Notes under the pieces: model-generated | Told to the model about the DNA's origin: nothing | What the model saw: the letters and a program-made list of their open reading frames with translations, nothing else | The model's database searches: none | Shown here: positions 1-7,973 of the stretch, one piece after another | Position numbering within the stretch: the stretch's first letter is position 1 | Layout: each line of letters begins with the position of its first letter | Made by a program: the position numbers and the translations under genes | Assembly (NCBI GenBank): GCA_043758125.1 | Contig: JAYVOC010000154.1 | Span: 1-24,088 of the forward strand | DNA length: 24,088 nt | From: JANXSD01 sp043758125 | GTDB lineage: Bacteria > Bacteroidota > Bacteroidia > AKYH767-A > OLB10 | Direction of reading: 5' to 3'

Positions 1-1
1 T

Positions 2-811
2 CATGGAAGTCGTTTTAGGGGGCGCAACGAAATTAGAAAATATCAATCAAATAACCGAACTTTGTCACAATATGTACGATTTATAAGGGGTCAATACACT
101 GACTTAATCAACTCAAAAAAGATTGAACAATATTCAGGTTTACTTTCTACTTACTATTGGATGTTGCAAGATTATGAATCCTACAAGCTGACTTTAATGA
201 ATCAGATTAGTAAAGTAAATCCAAACAACCCTTGGCAATATTGCTATGACCTTAAACAACTTCAAAGTTCACTCTGCAATTATTACAATGTAAAGGGCTT
301 GAACAAAGAAGACAATGCAATTGAGTATCTCTATAATCTTATCAGCTCAACATTCTTTGATGTGGCTGGAGAGTTAATGATGTATGATTATAATTTCACT
401 GGTTATCATTCTCATCTTCGTTTCGGTAGCGAATTGAAATTTTACAATCCTGATAGATTAATTCCTTTAAGCGAATCAATTGAAGGATGGTTTGACGATG
501 ATTCAGATAATGACAGCATTTGTTTAAAAACATTGAAGTGTTCAATGCCGACAGAGCAAGTTATTAAGTTGATTAAAGAAAAAATATTTTCTGACTTTCC
601 TAAACAACTTGGTTTTAGCATTGACATACTTAGCAAAAAATATAGTGACACTTCTTCTTTTGCTCTTTCATTTTTCAGTAAAGAAGATTACAATGACATT
701 CTTTTGCTTACTGACAAAATCAAAGATTGGCGAATTCAAATTGCAGGTAAGACAGTTAGTATTGCCACGGACGAAACAAATAATATTCTGAAACAACTTT
801 ACAAAAACTAA
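2..811 (+). CDS. Unrecognised protein, 5' end outside the window
   Basis: I do not recognise this protein. The frame is open from the first complete codon at base 2 with no stop before the end at 809-811, so the gene very probably begins left of the window; a TTG at 62 is the only start that would make it complete (249 aa), and nothing promoter-like precedes it. The visible part is soluble-looking, rich in Tyr, Asn, Asp and Lys, with no signal peptide, membrane segment or known motif. A strongly acidic stretch, with five Asp in six residues, lies near residue 145 counted from the TTG. About 70 bases after the stop lies an attC-like hairpin (881-940), so the gene could be an integron-type cassette, which often encodes unknown proteins. 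That is inference. Confidence 0.6.
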   Translation, partial: HGSRFRGRNEIRKYQSNNRTLSQYVRFIRGQYTDLINSKKIEQYSGLLSTYYWMLQDYESYKLTLMNQISKVNPNNPWQYCYDLKQLQSSLCNYYNVKGLNKEDNAIEYLYNLISSTFFDVAGELMMYDYNFTGYHSHLRFGSELKFYNPDRLIPLSESIEGWFDDDSDNDSICLKTLKCSMPTEQVIKLIKEKIFSDFPKQLGFSIDILSKKYSDTSSFALSFFSKEDYNDILLLTDKIKDWRIQIAGKTVSIATDETNNILKQLYKN

Positions 812-880
812 TGACGAAACTTCTATCAACCATTCGTGCGAACTTCAAACAGTCGTGCCTTGAACGAGCAGTAGAGTATG

Positions 881-940
881 CGCATAACAGCTAAGGCTTC
901 GTTGCGTCCGGAGGACGCACAATGAAGGCCATGTTGCACG
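881..940 (+). repeat. attC-like imperfect hairpin
   Basis: The outer arms are GCATAAC (882-888) and GTTGCAC (933-939). Read inward on both strands they are GCATAAC and GTGCAAC, both of the form RYRYAAC, close to the integron R-box RYYYAAC. Inside them lie GGC+CTTC-type arms (GGCTTC at 895-900 and GAAGGCC at 924-930) that pair with one extra unpaired G, and the end of the fold is a perfect GCGTCC/GGACGC hairpin (904-909 with 912-917). Inverted arms, a bulged base on one side and a variable end are typical of attC sites. The deviations from the R-box consensus and the lack of an integrase in the window keep confidence low. Position just downstream of a gene of unknown function fits a cassette end. 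Confidence 0.35.
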
Positions 941-1701
941 GAACCACTAGTGTGTGAGGAGAAATAAGATTATGGGGATTGCGTCTTGTTTATTAGAGAT
1001 GCATTTGTTTTTTTTAGAAGAATTGCACTTTAAGAATGCAAAATTTATTTTATTTTTTAAATTGTTTGATAAATTTCAAAACAAATTCTATTTTTTTCTC
1101 ACCTATTTTTTGATTTAAGCAATGCACGGCCATACCGCATTGTGCAATAAAAATTAATTCAATTTTATCTTTTGTAAAAAAAGTTTTCCAATATCTTTCC
1201 ATTTTGTTGGTGGTCCCCGTTGATATAACACCAGTGACCATTTCACAATCTCGCTTTAAAAATCAATTTAATTTTCTAGCATTAAATATGGATTCATTAA
1301 ACGCTATTACATCATAGGTGTTTTATTGAAGTAAGGATTAAAAAAAAGGGTAGTGTTGTTATGGGTCGTGTAATAATGCTGTTTCGGTTTTTGATTTATT
1401 CTGCAAAAAAATAAGTTAAAAGAGAACGGAATAAACACATCTACAAAGCAAACAATGTTTTCATCTTTTATCATTAACTACATGGCAGAGAAGGTTAGTT
1501 GATCGTAGATATTTCAGTTTACAAAAGACATTTAATTATTATTTATCACAAATGAAAGTTTCATTTATTAATTTTTAGTAAGTATTTGTATAATGACTAA
1601 AATCCGTACACGAAATAGATTAACTACAAAGAACAAGAATCCAAGCCTTTAAAATATAGAAGAGACCTACCAACACAAATAAAATTATAGCGAAAAAACA
1701 T
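941..1701. other. AT-rich stretch without a convincing gene
   Basis: About 760 bases with no gene I can support. The longest open frame is 63 codons on the minus strand at 1050-1241 and has no recognisable motif. The stretch has poly-T and poly-A runs and a 17-base palindrome at 1550-1566. It may be decayed sequence next to the attC-like site or a long upstream region of the 1733 gene. Confidence 0.5.
1550..1566. promoter_or_regulatory. 17-bp palindrome, operator-like
   Basis: AAATGAAAGTTTCATTT is a perfect palindrome of two 8-base arms around a central G. A one-base loop cannot form a stem in RNA, so a protein-binding site is more likely than a hairpin. It lies about 135 bases upstream of the -7 box of the 1733 gene. 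Chance occurrence in AT-rich DNA is quite possible. Confidence 0.2.
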
Positions 1702-1709
1702 TACTTTTG
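1702..1709 (+). promoter_or_regulatory. Bacteroidota -7 box upstream of the 1733 gene
   Basis: TACTTTTG matches the Bacteroidota -7 consensus TAnnTTTG exactly. It ends 23 bases before the TTG start at 1733. I see no clear TTTG -33 box at the expected distance. Confidence 0.5.
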
Positions 1710-1732
1710 CGACATAAATTAGATCTAACCGC

Positions 1733-2239
1733 TTGAAAAAATTTGGTTGCATTGCATTTCTTTTAATCATTCTGATGCAGTCAGGTGGATTGCTATTGAT
1801 TTACAAAATACAACAAAGCTGTGTGCAGATTGAAATGTTGCAGGAAATAAAAAGTAAAGAGATAAAATTTCAAAAATTAACCCTTACACTTTCCGAATTT
1901 CAAAAATGCAAAATTAATTCAAACGAACTTTCTTTGAATGAAAAAATGTATGATTATACATCAGCAGTTGTTACAGGCAATACCGTTCATCTTCTTGTAG
2001 TCAACGACATTAAAGAGGAAGGTATCTTGGAAAAAATTAAAGTGGTCACGCATAATTCTAGGCAACAAAACAATCAATTACCAAATCAAATCTCAAAATT
2101 TTTAACGCTTACTTATATTTTTCCAACCGTTGAGAAACAATTTTACTTTCAAGAACAACAAAATATTTTTCTACCTTATAGTGTAAATATCGTTTCATTC
2201 ACAAGCGATATTTTATCTCCCCCACCAGAGTTAGTTTAA
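1733..2239 (+). CDS. Small membrane-anchored protein with Pro-rich end
   Basis: A 168-aa protein with one hydrophobic segment at residues 5-24 (signal anchor or signal peptide) followed by an extracytoplasmic domain. It ends in a triple-proline tail (SPPPELV). The stretch at residues 70-100, with KMYDYTSA and LLVVNDIKEE, recalls a group of small Bacteroidota proteins that sit before TonB-dependent receptors; this is memory of the family, not a search result. The start is TTG: an in-frame TAA lies at 1715-1717 and no ATG occurs between it and the hydrophobic segment. The -7 box at 1702-1709 supports transcription from here, and the receptor gene follows after 87 bases on the same strand, so the two probably form one unit. 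A role as accessory protein for the receptor is inference. Confidence 0.6.
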   Translation: MKKFGCIAFLLIILMQSGGLLLIYKIQQSCVQIEMLQEIKSKEIKFQKLTLTLSEFQKCKINSNELSLNEKMYDYTSAVVTGNTVHLLVVNDIKEEGILEKIKVVTHNSRQQNNQLPNQISKFLTLTYIFPTVEKQFYFQEQQNIFLPYSVNIVSFTSDILSPPPELV

Positions 2240-2326
2240 CACAATCCATTTTTTAAACGTTGCTGATGTTGCACCATTAATTGGTGTGCGTTCCTAATTC
2301 CTATATTACTGTATAAAAATAAAAAA

Positions 2327-4765
2327 ATGAAACTTATAAAAATTAAGTTACTAGTAGTGTTGATAGTATTTTCTCAATCCATTTTCGCTCAAAATTCTTT
2401 GAGTGGAAAAATTACCGATAATGTAACTCACGTATCAATAAATAATGCCTTTGTTTATATTCCTGATTTAAAATTGGGAGCCAATACAAATGCAGAAGGA
2501 AATTATACTATAAAAAATATTCCTAATGGAACATACCTAGCAGTAGCAAGTCTTATTGGTTATACTTCTCAAACAAAAGAAATAACACTTAAAGAAACAG
2601 CCACTTCAGATTTTACTTTAGAGCAATCTACATCCGAATTAAAAGAAGTAATTGTAACAGGCGTTTCTTCTGCCACCGAGTTACAGAGCAATCCTATTCC
2701 TGTGAGTGTAGTTACATATAGTGATTTACTCCAAAATAGCGCAACAAATATTATTGATGCAATTTCTATTTCTCCAGGCGTGTCACAAATTACAGTTGGT
2801 GCAAGTATTTCAAAACCTATCATTCGTGGATTAGGATACAATCGTGTTATCACAATGAATGATGGTGTGCGTCAAGAAGGGCAACAATGGTTTGATGAAT
2901 TTGGTGAAGAGATTGACGAATACTCCGTAAACAAAGTTGAAATATTAAAAGGACCAGCAAGTTTAAGTTATGGTTCGGATGCAATGGCAGGTGTAATAAA
3001 TATGTTAGATGCACCATCATTACCTGAGGGAAAAATTAAAGGAAATATTTTAGCAAACTACCAAACCAATAACGGATTGATTGCAGAATCTTTTAATCTC
3101 GCAGGAAATCAAAAGGGATTTATTTGGGATGTTCGATACAGCAATAAAATGGCGCATGATTACAAAAATAAATATGATGGCTACGTTTGCAATTCAGCGT
3201 ATTCTGAAAGTAATTTCAAAGCGTTAATTGGCATCAATCAAAAGTGGGGCTTTTCACACTTAACACTTTCTTCTTTTGATATGAAATTAGGAATTATAGA
3301 AGGCATCCGTGATAGTGCAACGGGAATGTTCTTACAACATTTTCTTATTGATGGACCCGATGATAGCTTAGGTATCGCACCTGAAAAGAGTTTTAAAAAG
3401 TATAATAATTTCCCAGTTATTCATCAACACATTCGTCATTACAAAGCTGTGTTAGATAATAGTTTTGCAATAAGTAATGGGCGGTTAAATTTGCTTTTAG
3501 GATTTCAACAAAACCTTCGTCAGGAAGCAAATGATTTAACGCAAGGAGATGTTTACAATAATTTTTTTCACCTCAATACAATTAATTATGATGCACGATT
3601 TATCTTCCCCGAAAAAAATCATTTAGAAAGGTCATTTGGTGTAAATGGAATGCAACAAAGTTCTATCAATAAAGGAACCGCCTTTGTAATTCCCGAATAC
3701 AATATTTTTGATATTGGGTTGTTTGTTTTCGCTAAAAAAATGTTTAATAAGTTTTCAATTAGCGGTGGCTTACGTAATGATTCCAGAATGTTAAAAGGAA
3801 AGGAATTATTGGTAGATTCTACGGGAGCTAGGTTGCCTGGCAATCAAGTAGGAGCATTAGCAGCTTTTACTCCATATACTTCCAACTTTTCAGGACTATC
3901 GGGCAGCATAGGTGCCACTTATGATTTCAATGAACGTGTTTACGGAAAAATAAATATAGCAAGAGGCTACCGAGCACCAACGGCAGCTGAAAGTGGAGCA
4001 AATGGTATTCACGACGGCACTCCCTTTTACGAAATCGGGGATCATAGTCTCAAAGCAGAAAACAGTTTACAACTTGATGCAACAATTGGTATAAACTCTA
4101 AAGATGTTTTAGCAGAACTAACAGGTTTCATAAATAATATTGACAATTATATTTTTGCAGAAAAACTAGTAAGTGTATTTGGCGGAGATTCCCTTAGAGA
4201 CGATCCAGCACTTGCATTAGCAGAAGGACCCGCTTTCAAATATGTACAAGGAAACGCACTACTTTCTGGAGGTGAATTTGTTTTAAATATTCATCCTCAC
4301 TCCATCAAATGGTTGCAATTTGATAATAGTTTGTCATTGGTAAATGCTATTCAAAAAAATCAACCCGATTCTACCAAATATTTACCCTATACTCCACCTG
4401 CTAAATATAGAACAGAATTAAAATTTGTTTGCACTAAAGGCAAGACAATAAAAAATGGATATGTAAAAGTAGGTTTAGATTATTATTTTCAGCAGGATAA
4501 AATTTATTATAAATACGGGAACGAAACTGTTACACCTTCATATTCTTTATTAAATGTTGGTATAGGTGGAGATATTTGCATTCATGATAAAACACTATTT
4601 TCAATTTATGTAAATGCATCAAACCTTGCCGATGTTGCTTATCAAAGTAGTATGAGTCGTTTAAAATATGCCGACACCAATAATGCAACAGGACGAGTAG
4701 GCGTTTATAATATGGGACGAAACATCAGTTTTAAACTTCTTATCCCTATTGATATTAAAAAGTAA
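2327..4765 (+). CDS. TonB-dependent outer-membrane receptor
   Basis: 812 aa. Residues 1-22 are a signal peptide ending FAQ. Residues 23-105 form a carboxypeptidase-regulatory-like domain (SLSGKITD, GYTSQTKEI), usual in Bacteroidota receptors. The plug follows at about 108-230, with ITMNDGVRQEGQQW, VNKVEILKGPASLSYGSDA and GVINM. The rest is a 22-strand barrel, with the typical GYRAPTAAE and SLKAENSLQLD stretches. It imports a ligand across the outer membrane using TonB-ExbBD energy. The plug segment with GVRQEGQQW resembles receptors of the Zn/Cu (ZnuD/OprC) and similar small-ligand types, but the substrate cannot be fixed. No SusD partner follows, which argues against a polysaccharide system. 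The upstream small protein may be a partner; a strong terminator at 4793 closes the unit. Confidence 0.93.
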   Translation: MKLIKIKLLVVLIVFSQSIFAQNSLSGKITDNVTHVSINNAFVYIPDLKLGANTNAEGNYTIKNIPNGTYLAVASLIGYTSQTKEITLKETATSDFTLEQSTSELKEVIVTGVSSATELQSNPIPVSVVTYSDLLQNSATNIIDAISISPGVSQITVGASISKPIIRGLGYNRVITMNDGVRQEGQQWFDEFGEEIDEYSVNKVEILKGPASLSYGSDAMAGVINMLDAPSLPEGKIKGNILANYQTNNGLIAESFNLAGNQKGFIWDVRYSNKMAHDYKNKYDGYVCNSAYSESNFKALIGINQKWGFSHLTLSSFDMKLGIIEGIRDSATGMFLQHFLIDGPDDSLGIAPEKSFKKYNNFPVIHQHIRHYKAVLDNSFAISNGRLNLLLGFQQNLRQEANDLTQGDVYNNFFHLNTINYDARFIFPEKNHLERSFGVNGMQQSSINKGTAFVIPEYNIFDIGLFVFAKKMFNKFSISGGLRNDSRMLKGKELLVDSTGARLPGNQVGALAAFTPYTSNFSGLSGSIGATYDFNERVYGKINIARGYRAPTAAESGANGIHDGTPFYEIGDHSLKAENSLQLDATIGINSKDVLAELTGFINNIDNYIFAEKLVSVFGGDSLRDDPALALAEGPAFKYVQGNALLSGGEFVLNIHPHSIKWLQFDNSLSLVNAIQKNQPDSTKYLPYTPPAKYRTELKFVCTKGKTIKNGYVKVGLDYYFQQDKIYYKYGNETVTPSYSLLNVGIGGDICIHDKTLFSIYVNASNLADVAYQSSMSRLKYADTNNATGRVGVYNMGRNISFKLLIPIDIKK

Positions 4766-4792
4766 GATTATTTCTTCACATAGTTTAGTTTT

Positions 4793-4822
4793 AAAGGCAG
4801 TCATAAAATGACTGCCTTTTTT
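4793..4822 (+). terminator. Rho-independent terminator after the TonB receptor
   Basis: A perfect 11-bp stem, AAAGGCAGTCA (4793-4803) with TGACTGCCTTT (4809-4819), five-base loop, then T to 4822. It lies 27 bases after the receptor stop codon. Confidence 0.9.
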
Positions 4823-5068
4823 ATGTTAACATTCACAAACTTTTTTCTACAATGGTTTGGTGAAATAAAATTTCTTGACGCTAATTGTAATTTCGAGTTT
4901 AAATAAAGCTTGACGTTCCTTTGCTACTAATCGAATTTTTTAAACTAATTTGATGTCGTTAAAATATTTAGGTTAATAACAATCTAGTTCTTTTTAATTT
5001 GAATACCGGTTGTTATTTTATTGCCATCAGTACTAATAATTGAAACCTTCGAAATTTTAAATTAATAT
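4823..5068. other. Intergenic gap before the MFS gene
   Basis: AT-rich DNA between the receptor terminator and the exporter promoter. CTTGACG occurs twice, near 4874 and 4909, but neither copy has a convincing -7 box at a suitable distance. No open frame worth reporting. Confidence 0.4.
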
Positions 5069-5076
5069 TGTATTTG
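5069..5076 (+). promoter_or_regulatory. Variant -7 box of the MFS gene
   Basis: TGTATTTG is one base from TAnnTTTG and ends 13 bases before the ATG at 5090. No -33 TTTG is seen at the usual spacing. Confidence 0.3.
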
Positions 5077-5089
5077 CAATTAATTTAGA

Positions 5090-6334
5090 ATGGGAAAGAA
5101 ACGAGATGCCGCATTAGGTTTTATTTTTATTACACTACTCATTGATGTAACTGGATTTGGTATTATCATTCCAGTAATGCCGAAGCTAATCAGCGAACTT
5201 ATTGGAGGTTCATTAAGTGATGCATCACGATATGGTGGATGGATGATGTTTGCATATTCTATTACACAATTTTTATTCGCACCGATACTTGGAAATTTAA
5301 GTGATCGATATGGAAGAAGACCAGTCTTGTTAGCATCACTTTTAGGATTCGGAATCGATTATTTATTTCTTGCAGTAGCGCCTACCATCGGTTGGTTATT
5401 TGTTGGAAGAATAATAGCGGGAATCACTGGAGCAAGTTTTACAACTGCGCAAGCTTATATTGCAGATGTTAGTACGCCAGAAAAGCGCGCACAAAATTTT
5501 GGATTGGTAGGTGCAGCATTTGGTGTTGGATTTATTATTGGACCCGTGATAGGAGGATTATTAGGACAGTATGGCGCACGAATACCATTTTATGCAGCAG
5601 CAGTTTTAGCATTGTTAAATTGGCTTTACGGATATTTTATTTTACCTGAATCATTAAAGCCAGAGAACAGAAGAAAATTCGAATGGAAGCGAGCTAGTCC
5701 TATTGGATCGTTGATGCAATTAAATAAATATCCATTGGTAGCAGGATTGATGGGCTCATTTGTTTGCGTATATCTTGCGGCTCATTCGGTGCAAAGCACA
5801 TGGACTTATTACACCATGTTAAAATTCAAATGGGATGAAAGAATGGTTGGTTACTCTTTAGGTGCAGTGGGATTATTAGTCGGAATTGTTCAAGGTGTTT
5901 TAATTCGTGTGATCAATCCTAAGATAGGTCCGAAGCGATCGGTTTATTTTGGGATGGTATTGTATGTTATAGGCTTATTACTATTTGCTTTTGCATCACA
6001 AGGATGGATGATGTTTGCATTCTTAATTCCTTATTGCTTGGGAGGAATCGCAGGACCATCATTGCAGAGTATTATATCTAATCAAGTACCTGCAAATGAA
6101 CAAGGAGAATTGCAAGGAGGATTAACAAGTTTAATAAGTATAACATCGATTATTGGTCCTCCCTTAATGACGAATTTATTTGCTTATTTCACAGGATCAA
6201 AAGCACCATTTTATTTCCCTGGAGCACCGTTTTTGATGGGAGCAATTTTCTGCTTATTGAGCTTACTGTTGGCGTTAAAATCGTTATCAGTTTTAGGTCG
6301 ACATTCAACAATACAAACGACATCTAAATCTTAA
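5090..6334 (+). CDS. TCR/Tet-family MFS drug exporter
   Basis: 414 aa with about 12 hydrophobic segments, the normal length for TetA-like 12-TM antiporters of the inner membrane that export drugs in exchange for protons. TM1 carries the conserved acidic residue in LLIDVTGFGIIIPVMP (D19). Motif A is GNLSDRYGRR at residues 68-77, the loop between TM2 and TM3. The antiporter motif C is GFIIGPVIGG at 147-156. The family includes tetracycline exporters, but chromosomal members of this branch in Bacteroidota mostly have unknown substrates, so I give no resistance call. The gene stands alone behind the 4793 terminator and converges with the histidine kinase gene, leaving only nine bases between the two stop codons. 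No TetR-type regulator is adjacent. Confidence 0.9.
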   Translation: MGKKRDAALGFIFITLLIDVTGFGIIIPVMPKLISELIGGSLSDASRYGGWMMFAYSITQFLFAPILGNLSDRYGRRPVLLASLLGFGIDYLFLAVAPTIGWLFVGRIIAGITGASFTTAQAYIADVSTPEKRAQNFGLVGAAFGVGFIIGPVIGGLLGQYGARIPFYAAAVLALLNWLYGYFILPESLKPENRRKFEWKRASPIGSLMQLNKYPLVAGLMGSFVCVYLAAHSVQSTWTYYTMLKFKWDERMVGYSLGAVGLLVGIVQGVLIRVINPKIGPKRSVYFGMVLYVIGLLLFAFASQGWMMFAFLIPYCLGGIAGPSLQSIISNQVPANEQGELQGGLTSLISITSIIGPPLMTNLFAYFTGSKAPFYFPGAPFLMGAIFCLLSLLLALKSLSVLGRHSTIQTTSKS

Positions 6335-6343
6335 AAAACCTTT

Positions 6344-7792
6344 TTAAATAACATTACTATAAAAATTTTCTTTCTCAGAAACTTGCGGCTTAATAGTTTT
6401 GCTAATGAGCGGCAATGCTAATTTACGCTTAATAGTATGCTTATTTAAAGTGAAGCGAAAATCTGCGCCATTATTAATTTCCGATTCTACCCATATACGT
6501 CCACCAAAGTCCTCTACAATTTTTTTAGCAATCGACAATCCCACACCAATAGATTCCACATCATCACGACGATTTAACGTTTGAAAAATTATAAATACTT
6601 TTTCGTGATAACGTTTCTCAATACCAGGACCATTATCTTTTACAGAGAAGAGCCAATAGTCATCCGTTTCTTCTGAAGTTATTTTAATGTTTATTGCTTC
6701 TTTATCATTAAATCGAATTGCATTCTCTATCAAATTTTCAAAAACAATTTGAAGTTTTTTAGGAGCAGCAACAACCTTTGGTAAACTTTTATCGAATTCA
6801 AGTTTAATAGAAATATTGTTTGCGTAGCGAGGTAAAATAGTATTCAATAAGTTGAAAATATTTACGAATTGAAAATTTTCTTTGCTGCGTTCAACTTTAG
6901 AATACTCAAGTAATGCGTTAAGTAAGAGTTCCATTCTTTCCACTCTATTTTTTATAGTGTTAAAATTAGTACTTACTTCTTCATCAAATAAGTGTCCTGC
7001 TTCGTCTTCAATAATTCCGGTAAGATTACCTATTGCTCGTAACGGAGCCTTTAAATCATGAGAAGCAATTGAGGCAAACTTTTCTAATTCTGCATTCTTT
7101 TTTTCTAACGAATTTGCATAATCATTTAATAAATTATTTTTTTCTTCAACTAAAATATAATTTTTTTCTAATAATTTTTTTGATTTTTCCAATCTTTCGA
7201 TAACGACATTTTTTCTACTTTGTAAATAATTGCCTTGCGATGCAATTAAGAATGTTGTTAAAATTGCGTTGATCAAAAAATCCTCATTTATCAACTCAAT
7301 ATTCTCTTTAAATAAACTAAACGAAGTCCAATTGGTATATTTACTTATCAAGAACAAATAGATAACATGAATTATAGTAGCAGCACTAAACCAAAGACCA
7401 CCTTTTTTCCCCAATAGCATAAAGGCGTAAAGAATTATCGTGGAGAAATACAAAGTTCCACCTGTTCTAATTCCGCCACAGCTATACGATAGTAAATGCA
7501 ATAAGAGGAACGCCGAGAGAAGCATTATGATGTATGATCTCCTCAAATTTTCTACTTTATTAACGGAGAAAAAATTAATTAGCATCACCGACGCCAATAT
7601 CAAAATGAATGAAGGTGTTAGTCCAACGTTTTTTATTGTTAGTACCATTTTGAAAAACACTCCCAAGCAAACCAGTATTCCTGTGTAGGAGAAAATTCTA
7701 AAAAGGACAAACTGTTGCATGGACACTACTTCATCTTCAGGTATCTGACGGTAAAGAGAAATCCTTGATAATCGTTCAAATAAACGTTTCAT
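6344..7792 (-). CDS. Membrane-bound sensor histidine kinase
   Basis: 482 aa. The N-terminal half (residues 28-190) has about six hydrophobic segments and no large periplasmic loop, so it probably senses something in or near the membrane. A charged coiled coil at about 195-235 leads to HisKA with SIASHDLKAPLRAI; the phospho-accepting His is H245. The ATPase domain has the N box ENLIENAIRFND (352-363), G1 DNGPG (386-390) and G2 GVGLS (416-420), so all elements of an active kinase are present. The last ~30 residues form a basic tail. No response regulator, receiver domain or DNA-binding gene lies nearby, so it is an orphan in this window. It is convergent with the MFS gene and divergent from the subtilase gene. 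The signal is unknown. Confidence 0.92.
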   Translation of the reverse strand: MKRLFERLSRISLYRQIPEDEVVSMQQFVLFRIFSYTGILVCLGVFFKMVLTIKNVGLTPSFILILASVMLINFFSVNKVENLRRSYIIMLLSAFLLLHLLSYSCGGIRTGGTLYFSTIILYAFMLLGKKGGLWFSAATIIHVIYLFLISKYTNWTSFSLFKENIELINEDFLINAILTTFLIASQGNYLQSRKNVVIERLEKSKKLLEKNYILVEEKNNLLNDYANSLEKKNAELEKFASIASHDLKAPLRAIGNLTGIIEDEAGHLFDEEVSTNFNTIKNRVERMELLLNALLEYSKVERSKENFQFVNIFNLLNTILPRYANNISIKLEFDKSLPKVVAAPKKLQIVFENLIENAIRFNDKEAINIKITSEETDDYWLFSVKDNGPGIEKRYHEKVFIIFQTLNRRDDVESIGVGLSIAKKIVEDFGGRIWVESEINNGADFRFTLNKHTIKRKLALPLISKTIKPQVSEKENFYSNVI

Positions 7793-7817
7793 AAAATTAA
7801 ATGTGATTCGTTTTACG

Positions 7818-7825
7818 GAAAACTA
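7818..7825 (-). promoter_or_regulatory. Possible -7 box of the histidine kinase gene
   Basis: On the minus strand this reads TAGTTTTC, one base from TAnnTTTG, 25 bases before the ATG. Weak, as no -33 box is evident. Confidence 0.25.
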
Positions 7826-7973
7826 AGTGTATAGTTACAACCAATCATGAAGCCTAAAAGTGCGAGATAAACAATCAATAAAAGGCGTTTATAGACAATA
7901 TCTGCCAGTATGTCGAATTGCTGATGCATTAAGAAGAAAAATTATTTATTATTGTTTAGATAAAACTAAACAA

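Noticed and set aside
1050..1241. 63-codon open frame on the minus strand in the gap before the 1733 gene.
   Set aside because: No recognisable motif, no promoter or stem nearby, and long T/A-rich DNA often gives frames of this size by chance.
2272..2286. CACCA/TGGTG stem before the TonB receptor as riboswitch or operator.
   Set aside because: Only five pairs with no conserved riboswitch core; too short to support.
5090..6334. Tetracycline resistance determinant.
   Set aside because: The family call is safe, but TetA-like exporters on chromosomes of this phylum have mixed or unknown substrates and no tet regulator is adjacent.
7860..7973. Longer GTG start of the subtilase.
   Set aside because: It would put 38 charged and polar residues before a clear signal peptide; the ATG at 7974 starts the signal peptide directly.
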